Positions 9,345 through 18,142 of a stretch of 64,000 nucleotides of DNA are shown in pieces (within the stretch, counting starts at the first letter, position 1; the number at the start of each line of letters is the position of its first letter). The stretch spans positions 124,001 to 188,000 of the forward strand of contig NZ_LNZB01000006.1 of the NCBI RefSeq assembly GCF_001468085.1. Reading direction: 5' to 3'. The position numbers and the translations under genes were made by a program. The DNA is from Legionella waltersii (lineage in GTDB: Bacteria > Pseudomonadota > Gammaproteobacteria > Legionellales > Legionellaceae). The notes below the pieces were generated by a model. It saw only the letters and a list, made by a program, of their open reading frames with translations. It ran no database searches and was not told the DNA's origin.

Positions 9345-10024
9345 ATGAATGGTGGTTGATCGGGCTTATATTTAGTATCTCATTGGTAGTTTGCGCGGTG
9401 CTTGTTTTTCCATTGCGTCGATCGCGCATTCTCAGTGCAAGTTTGGTATCTGGAATAATGCTCTTTGTGGTTATTACTTATTATTACTGGGGAAACTTTG
9501 AGCAATGGCAAGACTATATCCATCGCCAAGAAGCACAGCAGCTCGCAAAAAACATGCTGAAAACAATTAAAAGCCCACAAGAACTGATCAATAAACTAAA
9601 AAATAAGTTAGATGATAGTCCAAGTAGTGCAAAAGGTTGGTTTCTTTTAGGACGATTGTACAGTAGTCAAAATGAGTTGAAATTGTCAGCGGATGCTTTC
9701 GCTAAAGCACACCAATTGGATTCTTCTAATGAACAATACACGGTACATTATGCCCATAGTTTATGGCAGATGAATGATCAAAAATTTAACTCGACTATCT
9801 TGGATATTTTTAATCAATTGCTAATCACCAATCCTAAGCAACCAGATGCCCTCGCAATGCTTGCTATGTCTGCTTTTATAAATCAGGATTATGAAAATGC
9901 AATTAACTACTGGCAGCGTTTATTAAAACTCGCACCAGAACAATCTGAAGAAGCCATGGCAATCCGAAAGGCAATTGCTAAAGCACAAGAAAAATTGAAT
10001 ACAAGGAGAGCTTATAATGACTGA
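9341..10024 (+). CDS. ccmI: CcmI-like TPR apocytochrome chaperone
   Basis: Two N-terminal membrane spans (about 4-22 and 31-49) flank a short cytoplasmic loop (RRSRI). A periplasmic TPR region follows, with repeats near 105-138 (AKGWFLLGRLYSSQNE) and near 175-205 (PDALAMLAMSAFINQDYENA). This is the CcmI layout; CcmI binds the C-terminal helix of apocytochrome c and presents it to CcmFH. At 227 aa it is shorter than the ~400 aa of some alphaproteobacterial CcmI. It overlaps the ccmH stop by four bases and the dodecin start by eight. Confidence 0.88.
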   Translation: MNEWWLIGLIFSISLVVCAVLVFPLRRSRILSASLVSGIMLFVVITYYYWGNFEQWQDYIHRQEAQQLAKNMLKTIKSPQELINKLKNKLDDSPSSAKGWFLLGRLYSSQNELKLSADAFAKAHQLDSSNEQYTVHYAHSLWQMNDQKFNSTILDIFNQLLITNPKQPDALAMLAMSAFINQDYENAINYWQRLLKLAPEQSEEAMAIRKAIAKAQEKLNTRRAYND

Positions 10025-10220
10025 TAAAGTCTACCAAATTGTGGAGTTAGTAGGAACTTCTCAAGTGAGCATTGAAAAAGCGATTGATAATGCTATTGAA
10101 CAGGCATCAAATTCTCATGGCAAGTTGGATTGGTTTGAGGTGGTTCAAACCAGAGGTTTTATTGATCACAATAAGGTGAAGTATTATCAAGTTCATCTGA
10201 AAATTGGATGCAATATTTAG
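10017..10220 (+). CDS. Dodecin-family flavin-binding protein
   Basis: A 67-residue protein with the dodecin fold signature: YQIVELVGTSQVSIEKAIDN at the N-terminus, then DWFEVVQTRGFI and YYQVHLKIG. The Trp in DWFEV (about 40) is the flavin-stacking residue in characterised dodecins. Dodecins form hollow dodecamers that store riboflavin or FMN, or coenzyme A in some. The start overlaps the last eight bases of ccmI after a GGAG site, so it is probably translated with the ccm operon. A role in cofactor supply for cytochrome maturation is not known; this linkage may be incidental. Confidence 0.9.
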   Translation: MTDKVYQIVELVGTSQVSIEKAIDNAIEQASNSHGKLDWFEVVQTRGFIDHNKVKYYQVHLKIGCNI

Positions 10221-10290
10221 TCGGAATTCTGCGATCAGATAGCATCAAGGTTGATATTTAGTAAGAATTCTGCGATTAGGGAGCATTAAG
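10212..10290 (+). repeat. Tandem pair of ~39-bp direct repeats at the dodecin 3' end
   Basis: ATATTTAG followed by GAATTCTGCGAT and then AGCAT.AAGGT occurs twice in a row (10212-10250 and 10252-10290), with about eight differences. The first copy includes the last codons and stop of the dodecin gene. It looks like a decayed local duplication. Confidence 0.6.
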
Positions 10291-10452
10291 GTGACGGATC
10301 TTGGTGGGGTCCGTCACCAAGTTTGTTTGTCCCCAATACTACTTTTGGTCTTGTATTTTGGGGATCTAGGAGACAGTAGGGATTAACAACCAGCAGCTAA
10401 TACTAGTACACACTATCAATTAGCAGGATGAAATAGATTGGAAATAGATTTT

Positions 10453-10520
10453 CCTCTTCCTTACGGTCGCGACTTGGTTAGCACAAATTTTATCCGAGCT
10501 GCGACTGTGAATGCTGAGGA
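10453..10520. repeat. Degenerate palindromic repeat, short-loop copy
   Basis: The left arm (about 10453-10478) contains CTTCCTTACGGTCGCGACTT, and the right arm (about 10494-10520) reads CCGAGCTGCGACTGTGAA and continues to TGAGGA. They are imperfect reverse complements. The arm sequence matches those at 22214, 39200 and three half copies, so this is one dispersed family. A 65-codon reading frame over it is a by-product of the repeat. Confidence 0.6.
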
Positions 10521-10855
10521 GTCGACTCAAATTATAGTGCCCCAACTAATCTCTTCACTGATGGTCAGTAAGCGTAGGTACGGCGCTTCGCCTAATGGCG
10601 CTGCCTTAAGCAGCGTCATTCGTGAAAGCGGATAGTTTCGTATCCGCTTGCTGACGCGCGCGGCTCGGTTCACTCCCTGCTGTGACTAGCATTTGATTCA
10701 GACAGCAAAGAAGGAACCGAGCCGCGCGCGTCAGCAAGCGGACCGATGCTGGCCGGATGGATGAACCTAGTGACACCGCTTAAGGCAACGCCATAAAGCG
10801 TATCATCTGACCTTTGCTATAAATGCCCCTTTAAAAAATGAGTCGATTCCTTAAC
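10513..10855. repeat. Composite ~343-bp palindromic element, copy 1
   Basis: The ends are imperfect terminal inverted repeats (TGAGGAGTCGACTCA near 10515 and TGAGTCGATTCCTTA near 10839). Inside are sub-terminal blocks containing AATGGCGCTGCCTTAAGCAG and its partner, around a strong core hairpin at 10643-10742. A second copy in the opposite orientation lies at 31593-32559. It contains no gene and no transposase; small reading frames across it are spurious. It fills most of the 660-base gap between the dodecin gene and the next gene. A GGTCCGTC fragment of another repeat family lies at about 10305. Confidence 0.75.
10643..10742. repeat. Perfect 29-bp inverted repeat with 42-base loop
   Basis: The arm at 10643-10671 starts TCCGCTTGCTGACGCGCGCG. 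Its exact reverse complement occupies 10714-10742. The arms are very GC-rich against an AT-rich background. As DNA this can extrude a cruciform; as RNA it would be an extremely stable hairpin. The same arm is the repeat unit amplified at 31706-32399. Confidence 0.9.
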
Positions 10856-10880
10856 TTTGAAGGAGTTGATGCATTATCAA

Positions 10881-11918
10881 CTAATGTTTGAACGGGCAAA
10901 TACCTTTTAAGGCCTCAGGAGCATGTTCTGAAAGCACATCCTTATCCATTCCAAGAGGATTGTTAAGCATATTTTTTCCAATACTACTGTTTAATTCATG
11001 TTGTTGGAGAAAACCGATGAGCTCTTTATCAGTCACAGTTGCTATTTGCTGAGGTAACATTTCAATACAGTGAATATAACGAATACCCTGTTCATCATTT
11101 TTTAGGTTTTGTTTCGCAAGCATTTCTTCGAAATATTGTCTCTCGATCAACTGTTCTCTTGGACCTGAAGCCACAACAATTAAAACGCGAGTATTCTTCA
11201 CTTGAATTAAATGTTTATCAGTCCAATCAAGAAGAATTCTGTGCATTCCTTGTAGCTGAATTTTGGTGGCGTAAGAAGCACAGTGGGTATTTAATTCTTG
11301 ACTCGATTTCAGAAACGATTGAAGGAGTGATTTCATTTCTTGTTCATTATTACCTTTGCTTAGAGCTTGAATTGCAAAAGATAACAATAAATCAATAGGA
11401 TCTCCCTTAGCTGTGCTTAAAGTATCATTAGGTGCCGTCGATTCGCAAAGTTGCTCATAGAGTTTTGCAATGAGCTCCTGATCGGATACCAATAGTTTCA
11501 ATTGATTAAGACAGCAAATAATCTGTTGAATATCCCTGTAATGATAGGGTGTCATTGCTTTTTTCTCTTGCAGAGATTGCATTACCATGCTCAACCAAAC
11601 AGAACAATGAGACAGTGACTTGATAAATTGGTAAGCCTCTTTGACAGCAGGAGTATTGCGTCGAGCAATAAGTTCTAGATCATTGATTGAATTTTTATTC
11701 CAAAGCGAGAGATTACCTTTATGATAAATAATGACGTGGTCAATACCGACTAATGGAGTCTGGGAGGCGTAATGTTCATGGCTTTGCAAAAACTGCTTAC
11801 TTAACTGCTGTGAAATATTTAAACATGTAACGGTTTGTGGTTTATTGGAGAAGAAGCGAGGCGATGTTGTTTGGTGATTTGGTTTATTTGGTAAAAAGAT
11901 ACCTCCAGGTTTTTCCAT
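10881..11918 (-). CDS. Protein of unknown function, 345 aa
   Basis: I do not recognise this protein. It has no signal peptide or clear membrane span and looks soluble. The middle (about 95-225) is helix-rich. A more ordered segment near 245-300 (TRVLIVVASGPREQLIERQYF, then GIRYIHCIEMLPQQIA) looks like alternating strands and helices. The C-terminus (NPLGMDKDVLSEHAPEALKG) is compact and could be a conserved tail. No good ribosome site precedes the ATG, so the start is uncertain. It is isolated between the palindromic block and the glycosylase gene. A translocated effector is possible but no specific motif supports it. Confidence 0.7.
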   Translation of the reverse strand: MEKPGGIFLPNKPNHQTTSPRFFSNKPQTVTCLNISQQLSKQFLQSHEHYASQTPLVGIDHVIIYHKGNLSLWNKNSINDLELIARRNTPAVKEAYQFIKSLSHCSVWLSMVMQSLQEKKAMTPYHYRDIQQIICCLNQLKLLVSDQELIAKLYEQLCESTAPNDTLSTAKGDPIDLLLSFAIQALSKGNNEQEMKSLLQSFLKSSQELNTHCASYATKIQLQGMHRILLDWTDKHLIQVKNTRVLIVVASGPREQLIERQYFEEMLAKQNLKNDEQGIRYIHCIEMLPQQIATVTDKELIGFLQQHELNSSIGKNMLNNPLGMDKDVLSEHAPEALKGICPFKH

Positions 11919-12060
11919 GCATAGGACGGCTTTGGGTTTTTTTAGACAGTTGATGAGATCTTTGAGAGAGTTTTGATAACATGATTGCCTCCATTTGTGA
12001 TTAAATATTAAACACTGTATTGAGATACTAAACGGATTTGTTGGGATTTGTCAACTCGAT

Positions 12061-12612
12061 TTAAGGTTTAGAAATAAAAGGATTGTCTTTTATATAAAAT
12101 CGCAATAGTTCTTGCGCCCACTCTTTTGCATAATGAACACCTATTCTTGGTTTTTTAACGATGCAAAAACTAGGTTCATCGATCTGTTTGGCAATATAAA
12201 AATCGGAGCTCAGGAGATCATGCTTATTCAGTGATTTATCAATGTGCATGGCTTTAGACAACAGGCCTGGTCCCTGGGTTTTTAGGTGAATATTTTGAAC
12301 GGGTTCCATTGCCCTTAACAGTACAGCCGTTCCTGAGCCTTCTTTCTCCGTAACAACATTCATGCAATAGTGCATGCCATAAACAAGGTATACGTAAGCA
12401 AAACCTGCTGGACCAAACATCACTTGAGTTCTTGGGGTGATTCCTTTCGAGGAATGACAGGCTAGATCGTGCTGGCCAAGGTAGGCTTCGACCTCGACTA
12501 TCCGTCCTATACGCTCGATGTTATCGCTTCTGTGGATGAGGCATTTTCCTAAAAGCTCTTGGGCAACCAAAATCGTATCACGCTCATAAAAAGATCGATC
12601 CAGTTTTATCAC
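12061..12612 (-). CDS. 3-methyladenine DNA glycosylase (AAG/MPG family)
   Basis: Removes alkylated purines from DNA in base excision repair. Family motifs are visible: FYERDTILVAQELLGKCL at the start, GRIVEVEAYLG with the catalytic Glu (about 42), and ACHSSKGITPRTQVMFGPAG followed by AYVYLVYGMHYCMNVV. GPGLLSKAM matches the conserved GPG(K/L)L segment. At 183 aa it is slightly shorter than typical (about 190-205). The gene starts nine bases after the recQ stop on the same strand, so both repair genes are probably cotranscribed. Confidence 0.92.
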   Translation of the reverse strand: MIKLDRSFYERDTILVAQELLGKCLIHRSDNIERIGRIVEVEAYLGQHDLACHSSKGITPRTQVMFGPAGFAYVYLVYGMHYCMNVVTEKEGSGTAVLLRAMEPVQNIHLKTQGPGLLSKAMHIDKSLNKHDLLSSDFYIAKQIDEPSFCIVKKPRIGVHYAKEWAQELLRFYIKDNPFISKP

Positions 12613-12621
12613 TTTAAATGA

Positions 12622-14472
12622 TTACTCCGATTCAGAATGGCTATTTAAGGCTTCTAGAAATTGTTCCCCATAGTGTGCAAGTTTATGTTGTCCTACACCG
12701 GAGACATCAAGCATTTTTTCCAGTGTTTGAGGTTTAATCTGCACCATATCATGCAAGGTTGCATCACTAAATATCATAAACGGTGGTTTATTTTCTTCTT
12801 CAGCTAACTTACGTCTTAAACTACGCAATGTCTCAAAGAGAGGACTGCTTTCAGAATGGATTACCGGACGTTCTTTCCTTTTCTTTTTGGAACCACTGAT
12901 GTCATTCACTGGAATCGTTAAATGGATGCGTTCTTGTCCTTTGAGAATAGGGACAGCTTTTGCTGTGAGCTTTAACACATTAAAATGCTCTGTATCCTGT
13001 ATACAGTATTCTTTATGAATGAGTTGCCAGGCTAAGTGCTTCCAATAGTTAGCGGATTTGTCTTTTCCAATTCCAAAAGTACTTAGTCGGTCATGGCCAA
13101 CTTGTTTAATTTTATCAGATGAACTGCCTCTTAATACGTCTATAGTATGACCTAGACCGTAATTTTGTCGTAGGCGGTAAATGCAGGACAACAATTTTTG
13201 AGCATCTTCCGTAACATCTTCTGTTGTAGGCGGGTTATCACAGACGTCACAATACTTGCATTGTTCATTGGAAACCTCATCGAAGTAACGTAACAATATT
13301 TGTCTTCTGCAATGAGATGCTTCAGCAAAAGCAAGCATATGATTGAGCTTGTTGTTTTCTATTCGTTGTTGATCTTCATTAGGCATGGCATGAATCCATG
13401 CTCGCAACCTTGCGCTGTCCGCAGCGTTGTACAGTAGAAGTGCTTGCGCAGCTAAACCATCTCTTCCTGCGCGGCCTGTTTCTTGGTAGTAACTTTCTAT
13501 GTTTTTGGGTAAATCAAAGTGAATGACGAAGCGGACGTTTGGTTTATCTATGCCCATGCCGAAAGCGATAGTAGCAACAACAATATCAATTTGGTCATAA
13601 CGAAAAAGAGTTTGCACCTCTCTACGTTCATGGTGAGACAGCCCTGCATGGTAAGCCCTTGCTTTATACCCCATCTCCTGCAACTTACTTGCTACAGATT
13701 CTACACTGTTTCTTGTTCCACAATAAATAATGCCGGATTGTTGAGTGTCGTTTTGTAAAAAGTTATCCAATTGTTTATAGGAATTGCTTTTTGCGAGGAC
13801 TTTATAATGGATATTGGGTCTATTAAACGAAGCAATAAATCGCTTTGGTGAGTATTTTAATTTGATGACAATGTCTTCTCGCGTTTGTTTATCTGCTGTT
13901 GCGGTAAGGGCAATGATTGGTACTGTAGGGAAGTGAGTTTTGAGAAGGCCTAGAGAAGCATACTCAGGTCGAAAGTCATGACCCCATTGCGAAATACAAT
14001 GCGCTTCATCAATAGCAAATAGAGCAATCGTGCATTCTTTTAACCGCTCTAAAAACGCTGCACTAATTAATCGTTCTGGGGCTATATACAGTAAATCAAG
14101 TTCGTTATTATGCAACTGTGCTAAGACTTGTCTAGCCTCCTCGCTATTTAATGAAGAATTGTAATAAGCCGCATTGATTCCTTGTAATTTTAATGCAGCA
14201 ACCTGGTCCTCCATCAATGCGATTAACGGTGAGACGACAATTCCAACTCCAGGACGCACAATAGCTGGGATTTGATAGCAGAGTGATTTACCACCACCCG
14301 TTGGCATCAAAACCAATACATCTTGTCCAGAAATTACCTCATTGATGATTTCCTCTTGAGGATTCCTGAATGAATCAAAACCAAAATAGTCTTTTAAAAC
14401 AGATATAGCGGTTTTATTTGTTGTTCTAGGTTGCGCTAAAGTTTCCATGTGATTATTCTTATTATCTTTCAC
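12622..14472 (-). CDS. recQ: ATP-dependent DNA helicase RecQ
   Basis: A 3'-5' helicase used in recombination and repair. Helicase motif I is PTGGGKSLCYQ (about 57-67), the DEAH box with the RecQ signature is DEAHCISQWGHDFR (about 155-168), and motif VI is QETGRAGRDG. A zinc-binding Cys set follows (CRRQILLRYFDE..CKYCDVCDN, about 385-415), then the RQC domain and a C-terminal HRDC domain (about 530-605). The length of 616 aa equals E. coli RecQ (609). An internal ATG at codon 9 is an alternative start. It is divergent from the acyl-CoA dehydrogenase gene. Confidence 0.96.
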   Translation of the reverse strand: MKDNKNNHMETLAQPRTTNKTAISVLKDYFGFDSFRNPQEEIINEVISGQDVLVLMPTGGGKSLCYQIPAIVRPGVGIVVSPLIALMEDQVAALKLQGINAAYYNSSLNSEEARQVLAQLHNNELDLLYIAPERLISAAFLERLKECTIALFAIDEAHCISQWGHDFRPEYASLGLLKTHFPTVPIIALTATADKQTREDIVIKLKYSPKRFIASFNRPNIHYKVLAKSNSYKQLDNFLQNDTQQSGIIYCGTRNSVESVASKLQEMGYKARAYHAGLSHHERREVQTLFRYDQIDIVVATIAFGMGIDKPNVRFVIHFDLPKNIESYYQETGRAGRDGLAAQALLLYNAADSARLRAWIHAMPNEDQQRIENNKLNHMLAFAEASHCRRQILLRYFDEVSNEQCKYCDVCDNPPTTEDVTEDAQKLLSCIYRLRQNYGLGHTIDVLRGSSSDKIKQVGHDRLSTFGIGKDKSANYWKHLAWQLIHKEYCIQDTEHFNVLKLTAKAVPILKGQERIHLTIPVNDISGSKKKRKERPVIHSESSPLFETLRSLRRKLAEEENKPPFMIFSDATLHDMVQIKPQTLEKMLDVSGVGQHKLAHYGEQFLEALNSHSESE

Positions 14473-14539
14473 AGGCGCTAAAAATTCGCAATAATATCAC
14501 TTTTTAATTGAGCGTCATAAATATATCTAAGGACGGTGT

Positions 14540-15694
14540 ATGGATTTTCGATTCACTGAAGAACATTTGGCCTTTCGTGAAATGGCCGCTGATTTTGCTC
14601 GCGATAAATTAAGCCCCATGGCAGATAGCTGGGATGAGCACAGTTATTTCCCAGTAGAGATCTTGCGTGAGGCGGCCAAATTGGGCATGGCAGGAATGGT
14701 TGCTCGTGAAGACATAGGTGGGGCGCAATTAAGTAGGCTTGATGCCGCTTTAATCTTTGAGCAACTAGCGACAGGTTGCATTGCTACAAGCGCTTATCTT
14801 TCAATTCATAACATGGTTACCACTTTAGTCGATAAATACGCTGGTGCAGAATTAAGAAAAAAATGGGGACCCAAGCTAACCTCAATGGAAGTTATAGCTA
14901 GTTATTGTTTGACTGAACCTGAATCAGGCTCTGATGCCGCTTCCCTAAAAACAAAAGCCGTCAAAGAGGGTGATCACTACCTCTTAAATGGGGCAAAGGC
15001 TTTTATATCAGGAGGCTCTGCAAGTGATGTGTATTTATGCATGGTTCGTACGGGTGATGAGTCTCACTTAGGAATCAGCTGCCTGTTGATTGAAAAGGAC
15101 ACTCCAGGATTAACTTTTGGAAAATTAGAAAAAAAAATGGGCTGGAGGAATCAACCCACATCCATGGTTTATTTCGAAAATTGTCGAGTTCCAGTCACGA
15201 ATCGTGTGGGTGATGAAGGGATGGGATTTAAAATAGCCTTGAATGCACTTAATGGTGGTCGAATTAATATCGCGTCTTGTTCTTTGGGAGGAGCTTTGGC
15301 TTGTTTAAGGATGACTCAGTCCTACATGCACGAGCGGAAGCAATTTGGAAAAAAATTAACCCAGATGCAGGCGTTACGTTTTTATTTTGCTGATTTACTT
15401 ACCGATTATGAAGCAGCACGCTTAATGGTGTATAGGGCTGCAACAGCTTTAGACAATGAGGACAAAAAAGCCCCAATATACTGTGCAATGGCGAAACGTT
15501 TCGCAACTGACATTGCGTTTCAGATTAGCGATAAGGCAATGCAAATTCATGGTGGTTATGGCTATTTGCGTGACTATCAGATAGAGCGCATATTCAGGGA
15601 TTTGAGGGTACATCAAATTCTAGAAGGAACCAATGAAATCATGCGCGAAATTATTGCTAAGGCCAGTTTGGATGATGACTATTTTATTGAATGA
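14540..15694 (+). CDS. Acyl-CoA dehydrogenase, isobutyryl-CoA type
   Basis: An FAD enzyme that inserts a 2,3 double bond into an acyl-CoA. The N-terminal helix domain (MDFRFTEEHLAFREMAADFA), middle strand domain (YCLTEPESGSDAASLKT) and C-terminal helix domain are all present. The catalytic base is the Glu of LEGTNEIMR (about 366), and the FAD-contact segment is GGYGYLRDYQIERIFRD. Combined with the two hydratase-family genes downstream, the best substrate guess is isobutyryl-CoA in valine breakdown; short-chain or 2-methylbutyryl-CoA is possible. The ATG follows a GGACGGTG site. Confidence 0.9.
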   Translation: MDFRFTEEHLAFREMAADFARDKLSPMADSWDEHSYFPVEILREAAKLGMAGMVAREDIGGAQLSRLDAALIFEQLATGCIATSAYLSIHNMVTTLVDKYAGAELRKKWGPKLTSMEVIASYCLTEPESGSDAASLKTKAVKEGDHYLLNGAKAFISGGSASDVYLCMVRTGDESHLGISCLLIEKDTPGLTFGKLEKKMGWRNQPTSMVYFENCRVPVTNRVGDEGMGFKIALNALNGGRINIASCSLGGALACLRMTQSYMHERKQFGKKLTQMQALRFYFADLLTDYEAARLMVYRAATALDNEDKKAPIYCAMAKRFATDIAFQISDKAMQIHGGYGYLRDYQIERIFRDLRVHQILEGTNEIMREIIAKASLDDDYFIE

Positions 15695-15699
15695 CTTTT

Positions 15700-15726
15700 C
15701 CGCTTACTTACGTACGCAGCTCGGTT
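15700..15726. repeat. Half copy of the palindromic repeat arm
   Basis: CGCTTACTTACGTACGCAGC followed by TCGGTT matches the left arm of the element at 22214. No matching right arm is visible nearby, so this is a decayed or solo half just after the dehydrogenase stop codon. Confidence 0.5.
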
Positions 15727-15810
15727 AGAGAATTGTAGAAATAATAATTTTCCTAGCTTTTCTTCAATAAAGTGAAAGAAGGGCGGGTATGAAAAATAAG
15801 GAATAGGAGC

Positions 15811-16593
15811 ATGAGTGTGAATTTAATTGAACAAAGTACAGATGCGAATGGAATTATGACTTTGACACTGAATAGGCCTGAGAAGTTAAACGCCTTAAGC
15901 ACGGACGTTTTACTTACTTTAGGTGAACTATTACAACATGCCAAAACAAATTCGAAAGTGAAAGCCATTATGCTCACCGGTGAAGGAAAAGCATTCTGTG
16001 CAGGTGCAGACATTAACCGCTTGGCTGAATGCAATGCTCAAACAGGCTATGAATTTGCTAAGCAGGGACAAGACGTTTTTAGACTTCTAGAAACCATGGG
16101 GAAACCTTCATTAGCGGCTGTAAATGGCTTTGCATTTGGCGGTGGCTGTGAATTAGCTATTTCAGCGACAATGCGAATTGCCTCTACTCAAGCAAAGTTT
16201 GGACAACCAGAGGTGAAGCTAGGTGTTATTCCTGGTTATGGTGGAACTCAGCGCTTATCAAGATTAGTAGGTAAAGGGCGAGCTTTAGACTTATGTCTTA
16301 CAGGACGATTTATTGATGCAGCAACAGCCTTGAACTGGGGTTTAGTGTCTGGGGTCTTTGAGGCTGATCAATTGTTGATGGAAGGAAAGCAAATACTCAA
16401 TGGGATATTAAGCATGGCACCACTGGCTATTACAGGAGTTATGGAGGCTATTGATTATGGTTATGATATGTCTCTAACGGATGCTTTACATCTTGAAGCA
16501 GTCCATTTTGCCAAAGTATGTGCCACCGAAGATAAGAAGGAAGGTGTAGCTGCATTTCTAGAAAAGCGTAATGCAGAATTCACAGGAGCTTAA
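15811..16593 (+). CDS. Enoyl-CoA hydratase
   Basis: A crotonase-fold enzyme that hydrates enoyl-CoA, probably methacrylyl-CoA in this context. The oxyanion segment GKAFCAGADINRLAE (about 55-69) is present. Both catalytic glutamates are present: GGGCELAISA (about 111) and GQPEVKLGVIPG (about 131). The length of 260 aa is typical. The ATG follows AATAGGAGC. It lies 116 bases after the dehydrogenase and three bases before the next crotonase-family gene, forming one catabolic unit. Confidence 0.9.
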   Translation: MSVNLIEQSTDANGIMTLTLNRPEKLNALSTDVLLTLGELLQHAKTNSKVKAIMLTGEGKAFCAGADINRLAECNAQTGYEFAKQGQDVFRLLETMGKPSLAAVNGFAFGGGCELAISATMRIASTQAKFGQPEVKLGVIPGYGGTQRLSRLVGKGRALDLCLTGRFIDAATALNWGLVSGVFEADQLLMEGKQILNGILSMAPLAITGVMEAIDYGYDMSLTDALHLEAVHFAKVCATEDKKEGVAAFLEKRNAEFTGA

Positions 16594-16595
16594 GC

Positions 16596-17654
16596 ATGGC
16601 AGATGAGATACTTTTTACTCAAAAAGGTCAACTCGGTATCGTTACTCTAAATCGTCCCCAAGCTCTTAATGCATTGTCTCTGCCCATGATTATTGATCTG
16701 CAAAATCAATTATCGCTGTGGAAAGAGGATAATTCGATAAAAGCTGTAGTAGTCCAGGCTGTACCTGGAAATTCATTTTGTGCTGGAGGAGATGTCCGTT
16801 GGCTGTATAATTCGGGTCGAAGTAAAGAATCAGAGCAGATGCAATTCTTTTGGCATGAATATCGATTGAATCATTTTATTCATCATTTAGGAAAACCTTA
16901 TATTTCTCTGATGGATGGTATCACTATGGGGGGTGGGGTTGGTATTTCTCTACATGGGAGCCACCCCGTAGCCAGTGAGCGATTTGTGTTTGCTATGCCG
17001 GAAACTGGAATCGGTTTTTTTCCTGACATAGGTGCAAGTTACTTGTTAAATAGATGCCCAGGTTCATTAGGTGTCTATCTGGGTTTAACAGGTAATAAAT
17101 TAGGGCCTCACGATGCAATGAAAGCCGGACTTGTCAAAAATATTGTGCTGTCTGAACAAATGCCTCATCTTGTTGATGCCTTACAAAATGAAGATTTATT
17201 CGAAGACGCTTACACCCGAGTTGATCGTTGTATAGAGGCTTATGCAAACAATGATCCTTCTCAAGATCCAAGTCAGATTAAACCCTTGATAGATGTGTGC
17301 TTCAATAAAAACACGGTTGAAGAGATAAGAGATGCGCTCCTGCAAGTAGATGGAGTTTGGGCCGTAGGTGTTGGTAATACCTTATTGCAAAAATCACCGT
17401 TAAGTCTTAAGGTGACATTAGCACAGTTAATCAACTCTAGAGGATTGTCTTTAGCTGAATGTTTAAAAATGGACTTTGATTTGGCGGGTCATTTTATGAA
17501 GGGTACCGATTTTTATTCGGGTGTCCGTTCAGTTTTAATTAATAAGGATAAGAACCCCCAGTGGAAACCTAATACCTTAGATGCGGTTAAGGAGAATATG
17601 GTGGTGAGCTATTTTGAACCTTCCTCAATTGGGCTGGAGTTAATTGTTGTTTAA
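16596..17654 (+). CDS. 3-hydroxyisobutyryl-CoA hydrolase
   Basis: A crotonase-fold thioesterase that releases 3-hydroxyisobutyrate in valine degradation. Recognition rests on the long form (352 aa) and the HIBCH signature: GNSFCAGGDVRWLY (about 59-72), GGGVGISLHGSHPVASE (about 112-128) and FAMPETGIGFFPDIGASY (about 131-148), where the Glu and Asp are catalytic in the human enzyme. It starts three bases after the hydratase stop. Genes for the next two steps (3-hydroxyisobutyrate dehydrogenase and methylmalonate semialdehyde dehydrogenase) are not in the window. Confidence 0.9.
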   Translation: MADEILFTQKGQLGIVTLNRPQALNALSLPMIIDLQNQLSLWKEDNSIKAVVVQAVPGNSFCAGGDVRWLYNSGRSKESEQMQFFWHEYRLNHFIHHLGKPYISLMDGITMGGGVGISLHGSHPVASERFVFAMPETGIGFFPDIGASYLLNRCPGSLGVYLGLTGNKLGPHDAMKAGLVKNIVLSEQMPHLVDALQNEDLFEDAYTRVDRCIEAYANNDPSQDPSQIKPLIDVCFNKNTVEEIRDALLQVDGVWAVGVGNTLLQKSPLSLKVTLAQLINSRGLSLAECLKMDFDLAGHFMKGTDFYSGVRSVLINKDKNPQWKPNTLDAVKENMVVSYFEPSSIGLELIVV

Positions 17655-18142
17655 AATCAGAGTCATCTTTTGCATTGGCATGGGATGACCTATTTCTAAA
17701 AAACCACTCTCAATGAACTATACTTTTTAATACGCACTATGAGTTAGTGGTTAGCGAAATGTTCTCACGTAGAAATTGCCTAAATCGAAAAAAATTGCAT
17801 TTGAAACCACAACAAGGTCCGAGCGACTCTGGGCACTTTGTGGATAAAGGAACTTTTAGTACGGATTCTAGAGATGAAAGAGTGTACACGCCTTGGGTAA
17901 CTAAACTCAACAAACACGAAGGAGAAAGAAGAAAGGGGGCCTCAATTTTAGAGGTTTCTTTTACGTGGCTTGCATTGCTGTTTGATGGAAAAACATAATA
18001 ACGTTGCCTAAGTTTTGTTTGTAAAAACCAAAGGGTCTATAAATAACTTGTTCAGACGAAGTCATAACCCGGTATTCAATACAGTATTTTTCAGATTATG
18101 ACTTCATCCATAAGGGCTTATATCTTTAAACCTAAAATCAGT
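17655..18142. other. 488-base gap with one inverted repeat, no supported gene
   Basis: The gap follows the hydrolase gene and precedes a convergent orphan gene. An 83-codon frame with a GTG start (17747-17998) has no ribosome site, no recognisable domain and a composition that looks non-coding, so I do not call it. GAAGTCATAA (18058-18067) and TTATGACTTC (18096-18105) make a ten-base inverted repeat with a 28-base loop, possibly a terminator or binding site for the gene to its right. Confidence 0.55.

Noticed and set aside
10438..10635. 65-codon frame, with a 70-codon relative at 32433-32645 on the other strand
   Set aside because: Both derive from the same palindromic element; their similarity reflects the repeat and not a gene family.
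17747..17998. 83-codon frame with GTG start
   Set aside because: No ribosome site, no recognisable domain, atypical composition; better explained as chance in a 488-base gap.
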